64,000 bases of DNA from Phalacrocorax aristotelis (lineage: Eukaryota; Chordata; Aves; Suliformes; Phalacrocoracidae). Positions 63,101 to 64,000 of this stretch are shown piece by piece. The stretch lies in assembly GCF_949628215.1 (NCBI RefSeq), contig NC_134280.1:11791795-11855794 (forward strand), given 5' to 3'. Positions within the stretch are counted from its first letter, which is position 1. Each line of letters begins with the position of its first letter. Below the pieces are notes generated by a model. It was not told the DNA's origin. It saw only the letters and a list, made by a program, of their open reading frames with translations, and made no database searches. Made by a program: the position numbers and the translations under genes.

Positions 63101-63567
63101 AAGTTTTTTCCACTGAGAAGAATGATTTTATGTAAGACCGCATCATACAGTTGTGCCAGTTTTGGCTGGATAGACAAAGCCCTATATCAGGATCTAGTGT
63201 ATCGTGAAACTGTGGCTAAAAGCACGTGGACTGGAACATGTTCTCAGGATTCAAGGTAGTCATGCTTTGTGTAGTTATTAAGCAGCACTTACAAACCAAC
63301 AGGGACCATTTAAAGTGAGGCAACATCATTTGGAAGTTCATCCCTGAATGACCTGCTGATGTTCAATTAAAAGCAGCTTAGACATACAGACACCATATAC
63401 CCCAATACTTTATGGACAAGATGTTAGAAAGATGCTTAAAAAGGAACTACACCAAAAACTTACTCTTTGTGCCAGTCATAGATCTGGTGAATATTGCCAA
63501 ATACAATCTTGTCTTTCCCTTTCATATCTTCAGAAACTCCTTTTTCTTCTATCCTCTTCATGAAGCC
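17610..63567 (-). CDS. KALRN: Kalirin, 3' portion (second GEF module to kinase), 21 coding exons
   Basis: Kalirin is a large Rho guanine nucleotide exchange factor of the Trio family that acts in the cytoplasm, at membranes and at synapses, shaping actin and dendritic spines. The window holds the C-terminal part of the longest (kalirin-12-like) form. The 21 exons join without a frame break into 3096 nt: 1031 residues and TAA at 17610-17612. Domain order, in window residues: DH2 1-161, PH 164-280 (together the RhoA-type GEF2), Ser/Pro-rich linker, SH3 about 362-430, basic and acidic linkers, Ig about 512-611, FN3 about 612-711, kinase about 737-990, short tail. Protein blocks match mammalian kalirin as I recall it almost throughout. 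The spectrin repeats, GEF1, first SH3 and all starts lie beyond the right edge. An internal stop in the donor after the SH3 exon gives a shorter isoform. Confidence 0.96.
18156..20447 (-). other. KALRN: KALRN last intron
   Basis: 2.3 kb of intron with pyrimidine-rich parts (about 18860-19160 and 19900-20100). The several short overlapping frames near 19800-20100 look like compositional artefacts. I see no further exon. Confidence 0.7.
20448..20586 (-). CDS. KALRN: KALRN exon t: kinase hinge to catalytic loop
   Basis: 139 nt, acceptor tttgtag, donor gtaagg. It encodes [20 protein letters not shown] then [16 protein letters not shown]. The catalytic loop begins HLD in place of the usual HRD, as in mammalian kalirin. 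Confidence 0.95.
21509..21709 (-). CDS. KALRN: KALRN exon s: kinase N lobe
   Basis: 201 nt, acceptor ttatttcag, donor gtaagt. It encodes the glycine loop GRFSIVKK, the ATP-anchoring Lys in DVAVKF, the helix-C region [20 protein letters not shown] and the start of the hinge (YILVLE). Confidence 0.95.
22907..22985 (-). CDS. KALRN: KALRN exon r: FN3-kinase linker
   Basis: 79 nt, acceptor tctcccaaag, donor gtaata. It encodes [20 protein letters not shown] then ELHEIGR, leading into the kinase glycine loop. The acceptor is fixed by the frame: it completes an Asp codon after LPEY. Confidence 0.92.
23893..24057 (-). CDS. KALRN: KALRN exon q: second half of FN3 domain
   Basis: 165 nt, acceptor aaatgcag, donor gtgagt. 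It encodes [20 protein letters not shown] then [20 protein letters not shown], the FN3 F-G strands, ending VRLPEY plus one base. Confidence 0.95.
25800..26325 (+). repeat. CR1 LINE 3' end in KALRN intron
   Basis: It has the CR1 tail landmarks: CTGGTGATGCCCCACCTGGA, AGGAAAGGCTGAGAG, CTGCAGGGAGACCTTATTGC, GGTTGGACTAGAGGACCTCT, ending in ATTCTATGATTCTATGAT. This tandem octamer end is typical of avian CR1. It is 5'-truncated, antisense to KALRN, and lies in the intron just after exon p. Confidence 0.92.
26376..26507 (-). CDS. KALRN: KALRN exon p: first half of FN3 domain
   Basis: 132 nt, acceptor cttcccaag, donor gtaagt. It encodes [20 protein letters not shown] then [20 protein letters not shown], with the typical fibronectin III Trp and GYxVEY strand. 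A CR1 element ends about 50 bases beyond its donor. Confidence 0.95.
28026..28147 (-). CDS. KALRN: KALRN exon o: second part of Ig domain
   Basis: 122 nt, acceptor gcctccacag, donor gtagtg. It encodes [20 protein letters not shown] then [20 protein letters not shown], with the DSGxYxC motif and second Ig cysteine. Confidence 0.95.
30309..30480 (-). CDS. KALRN: KALRN exon n: first part of Ig domain
   Basis: 172 nt, acceptor gtttttcccag, donor gtaagg. It encodes [20 protein letters not shown], then [17 protein letters not shown] with the first Ig cysteine and the core Trp, ending at YSVSS. Confidence 0.95.
30945..30972 (-). CDS. KALRN: KALRN exon m: 28-base microexon
   Basis: Encodes IINPNFIQE plus one base, between the poly-T acceptor tttttttcag and donor gtaagt. 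Mammalian kalirin has nearly the same peptide (ILNPNFIQE) between the acidic linker and the Ig domain, and its phase closes the frame between exons l and n exactly. Confidence 0.92.
30973..41373 (-). other. KALRN: Large KALRN intron between acidic exon and microexon
   Basis: 10.4 kb, the longest intron here. It has a 15-base A run (37415-37429), the 26-base G run (38137-38162) and many short frames on both strands. The GC-richer stretches at about 32720-33100 and 33860-34600 do not resemble any protein family I know. I found no splice-supported exon. Confidence 0.65.
38137..38167 (+). repeat. Poly-G tract
   Basis: 26 consecutive G, one C, then four G. The length is likely polymorphic and error-prone in sequencing. 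Confidence 0.95.
41374..41433 (-). CDS. KALRN: KALRN exon l: acidic 20-codon exon
   Basis: 60 nt, acceptor ccaaacaag, donor gtagag. It encodes [20 protein letters not shown]. It is symmetrical (phase 0 on both sides), so it is a candidate cassette exon. The donor is slightly unusual (gtagag). Confidence 0.92.
42155..42213 (+). repeat. GA/CA microsatellite
   Basis: An AG run passes into CA repeats with GACA interruptions, about 59 bases long, in a KALRN intron. Confidence 0.95.
42783..42906 (-). CDS. KALRN: KALRN exon k: basic linker
   Basis: 124 nt, acceptor ggtacaacag, donor gtgagt. It encodes [20 protein letters not shown] through [20 protein letters not shown] to K. It links SH3 and Ig in the long isoform and is only used when the exon j donor is spliced. 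Confidence 0.93.
43614..43630 (+). repeat. Poly-G tract of 17 bases
   Basis: Homopolymer G run in the intron between the SH3 exon and the basic-linker exon. This is a second long G run about 5.5 kb from the first. Confidence 0.95.
45395..46125 (-). other. KALRN: Putative kalirin-9-type alternative 3' end and UTR
   Basis: Reading through the SH3-exon donor gives an immediate TAA (46123-46125). It is followed by about 700 bases of very A/T-rich sequence with a minus-strand AATAAA at 45413-45418 and another at 45900-45905. Mammalian kalirin has a form (kalirin-9) that ends just after this SH3. Use of this end here is inference. Confidence 0.5.
46127..46374 (-). CDS. KALRN: KALRN exon j: second SH3 domain
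   Basis: 248 nt, acceptor gttttcacag, donor gtaagt. It encodes the SH3 fold: [37 protein letters not shown], and the WIPGNIL end. The last two bases AA plus the next exon's G make Lys. If the donor is not used, the next codons are AAG TAA, a stop at 46123-46125, giving a kalirin-9-type C terminus. Confidence 0.95.
47261..47499 (-). CDS. KALRN: KALRN exon i: Ser/Pro-rich linker
   Basis: 239 nt, acceptor tcttttgcag, donor gtactg. It encodes [16 protein letters not shown] through [19 protein letters not shown] to KYEQSK. This linker between PH and SH3 is low in complexity and more variable than the flanking domains. Confidence 0.94.
47500..51849 (-). other. KALRN: KALRN intron between PH and linker exons
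   Basis: 4.35 kb, AT-rich, no recognisable repeat and no long frames. Nothing coding seen. Confidence 0.7.
51850..52021 (-). CDS. KALRN: KALRN exon h: second half of PH domain
   Basis: 172 nt, acceptor ctttcag, donor gtatgt. It encodes [20 protein letters not shown] to the C-terminal PH helix [20 protein letters not shown]. It ends one base into an Ala codon. Confidence 0.96.
53901..53980 (+). repeat. Purine-rich tandem repeat GGAGTAGGGAA-like
   Basis: About 80 bases of imperfect GGAGTAGG/GAAGCA units, almost pure purine on this strand, directly before a CR1 element. Confidence 0.85.
53981..54524 (+). repeat. CR1 LINE 3' end in KALRN intron
   Basis: The CR1 landmarks are clear: CACTGGTGAGGCCACACCTT, GAGGTGCTGGAGCATGTCCA, TTTAGCCTGGAGAAGAGGAG, AGGCTGCCCAGAGAGGTGGT, and the end CCAACCTTAATGATTCTATG. 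5'-truncated and antisense to KALRN. Confidence 0.92.
54525..56204 (-). other. KALRN: KALRN intron remainder before PH exon g
   Basis: AT-rich intron with no repeat or exon I can identify. It includes a T-rich stretch near 55050-55090. Confidence 0.65.
56205..56390 (-). CDS. KALRN: KALRN exon g: first half of PH domain
   Basis: 62 codons, acceptor gcttctcag, donor gtaaga. It encodes [17 protein letters not shown] through [19 protein letters not shown] to KKSIK, the first strands of the pleckstrin-homology domain. Confidence 0.96.
57313..57390 (-). CDS. KALRN: KALRN exon f: end of DH2
   Basis: 26 codons, [20 protein letters not shown] then RLQGFE, acceptor ccttaacag, donor gtatgc. It forms the last DH helix leading into the PH domain. 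Phase 0 on both sides. Confidence 0.95.
57733..57783 (-). CDS. KALRN: KALRN exon e: DH2, 51-base exon
   Basis: 17 codons, [17 protein letters not shown], between acceptor tttctccag and donor gtacgt. It is a short in-frame exon with phase 0 on both sides, too short for ordinary frame scans. Confidence 0.94.
58523..58603 (-). repeat. Short CR1 LINE tail fragment
   Basis: The plus strand reads AGAATCACAGAATGGTTTGG followed by GTTGGAAGGGACCTTAAAGA and the CCCTGCCATGGACAGGGACA block. This is the reverse complement of the last 80 bases of CR1, in the KALRN sense direction. Confidence 0.92.
58949..59041 (-). CDS. KALRN: KALRN exon d: DH2 conserved core
   Basis: 93 nt (31 codons), acceptor atttttag, donor gtgagt. 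It encodes the most conserved DH helix, [16 protein letters not shown], which contacts the GTPase switch regions. Confidence 0.96.
59825..59911 (-). CDS. KALRN: KALRN exon c: DH2
   Basis: 87 nt (29 codons), acceptor tttcacag, donor gtaagc. It encodes [20 protein letters not shown] and the AEYETYFE end. Phase 0 on both sides, so it could be skipped without a frameshift. Confidence 0.94.
60495..60564 (-). CDS. KALRN: KALRN exon b: DH2
   Basis: 70 nt, acceptor tctttcag, donor gtaagt. It encodes [20 protein letters not shown] and IKH, a DH helix. Its phase joins exons a and c exactly. Confidence 0.94.
61775..62260 (+). repeat. CR1 LINE 3' end in KALRN intron
   Basis: Landmarks: TCCAGCAGAGAGCTATGAAG, TATGAGGAAAGGCTGAGAGA, GAGGTCCCTTCCAACCCCTA, then ATTCTGTGATTCCGTG, a diverged CR1 end octamer. 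Antisense to KALRN. Confidence 0.92.
62261..63463 (-). other. KALRN: KALRN intron sequence before first visible DH2 exon
   Basis: 1.2 kb with no exon or repeat recognised. Confidence 0.65.
63464..63567 (-). CDS. KALRN: KALRN exon a: start of visible DH2 domain
   Basis: 104 nt, acceptor cctaaag, donor gtaagt. It encodes [10 protein letters not shown] to IHQIYDWHK, early helices of the second Dbl-homology domain. It starts in phase 0 and ends after two bases of an Asp codon. Confidence 0.94.
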
Positions 63568-64000
63568 CTTTAGGATTAATGATCAGTGGTTAGCAAAGGG
63601 TTCATTTGAAGAGGGAGCATAATTACACTCTTTTTTTGAAAAAAGAAGCAAAAGTTTAATGTCAGAATTTTTTACATTGAAAATGCTTAAAATACCTTTG
63701 GTACAATTTAAAACCAGAAACCCATCTAGATACTTTAAATTACACAGTTTTCTTAAAAGAAAACTTTAAAGGATTTATTCTGAATATCTACAATACTTAT
63801 ACAAACCATTATCAAATGTCATTGAAGTGACAAGTGCAATTAGAAGATAAAAGTTAATCAAAAGTAGTTTATCAAGCTCTTGGCTTTTCTGGTAAGAGGA
63901 AGGAGCCAGACTCTGTACAGAGTTCTTCCATTCATCACCATGAGTATTATGTGGGAGCACAAAGCCAAGCAGTAAGTTTAGAGAGTCACATGAATAGTAT
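63568..64000 (-). other. KALRN: KALRN intron running off the window
   Basis: Intron upstream of the first visible exon. The preceding coding exon (expected to end near the KDLGIVVE part of DH2) is not present in these 433 bases. Confidence 0.7.

Noticed and set aside
1-64000. tRNA, rRNA, CRISPR or bacterial-type operon features
   Set aside because: I looked for repeats with regular spacers and for tRNA-like blocks and found none; the window is vertebrate nuclear DNA.

Overview
The window is vertebrate nuclear DNA, most likely from a bird. The evidence is vertebrate split genes with GT-AG introns, several CR1 LINE tails (one ending in the avian-style tandem ATTCTATG), an endogenous retrovirus (ERV), and compact introns. 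I cannot name the species.

Layout, left to right. (1) 1-~2400: 5' end of an ERV on the minus strand. It has an LTR with CCAAT and TATA boxes and a poly(A) signal, a tRNA-Leu-like primer binding site, and a gag-like frame open for 430 codons to the window edge. (2) ~2400-5930: intergenic DNA with no gene I can support. (3) 5930-11808: complete UMPS on the minus strand. Six exons give a 480-residue bifunctional orotate phosphoribosyltransferase / OMP decarboxylase, with its 3' UTR to the left and a CpG-island promoter holding a GC-rich minisatellite. (4) 11810-17609: spacer between the genes, at least partly KALRN 3' UTR. (5) 17610-64000: the 3' part of KALRN (kalirin) on the minus strand. I resolved 21 coding exons by splice sites and frame. 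Together they give 3096 nt (1031 residues plus stop) with no frame conflict, in the order second DH, PH, SH3, Ig, FN3, kinase, stop. The gene continues past the right edge.

UMPS and KALRN are unrelated in function: de novo pyrimidine synthesis versus Rho GEF signalling in neurons and other cells. They are tandem on one strand, KALRN upstream, matching the KALRN-UMPS order I recall from mammals. A stop codon embedded in the splice donor after the SH3 exon would create the shorter kalirin-9-type end.

I did not find a new kind of biological system. The best second-look items are the stop-in-donor isoform switch and its A/T-rich 3' UTR, the minisatellite at the UMPS promoter, the open gag frame, CR1 insertions within about 60 bases of two splice donors, and the possible close approach of the KALRN poly(A) site to the UMPS promoter.
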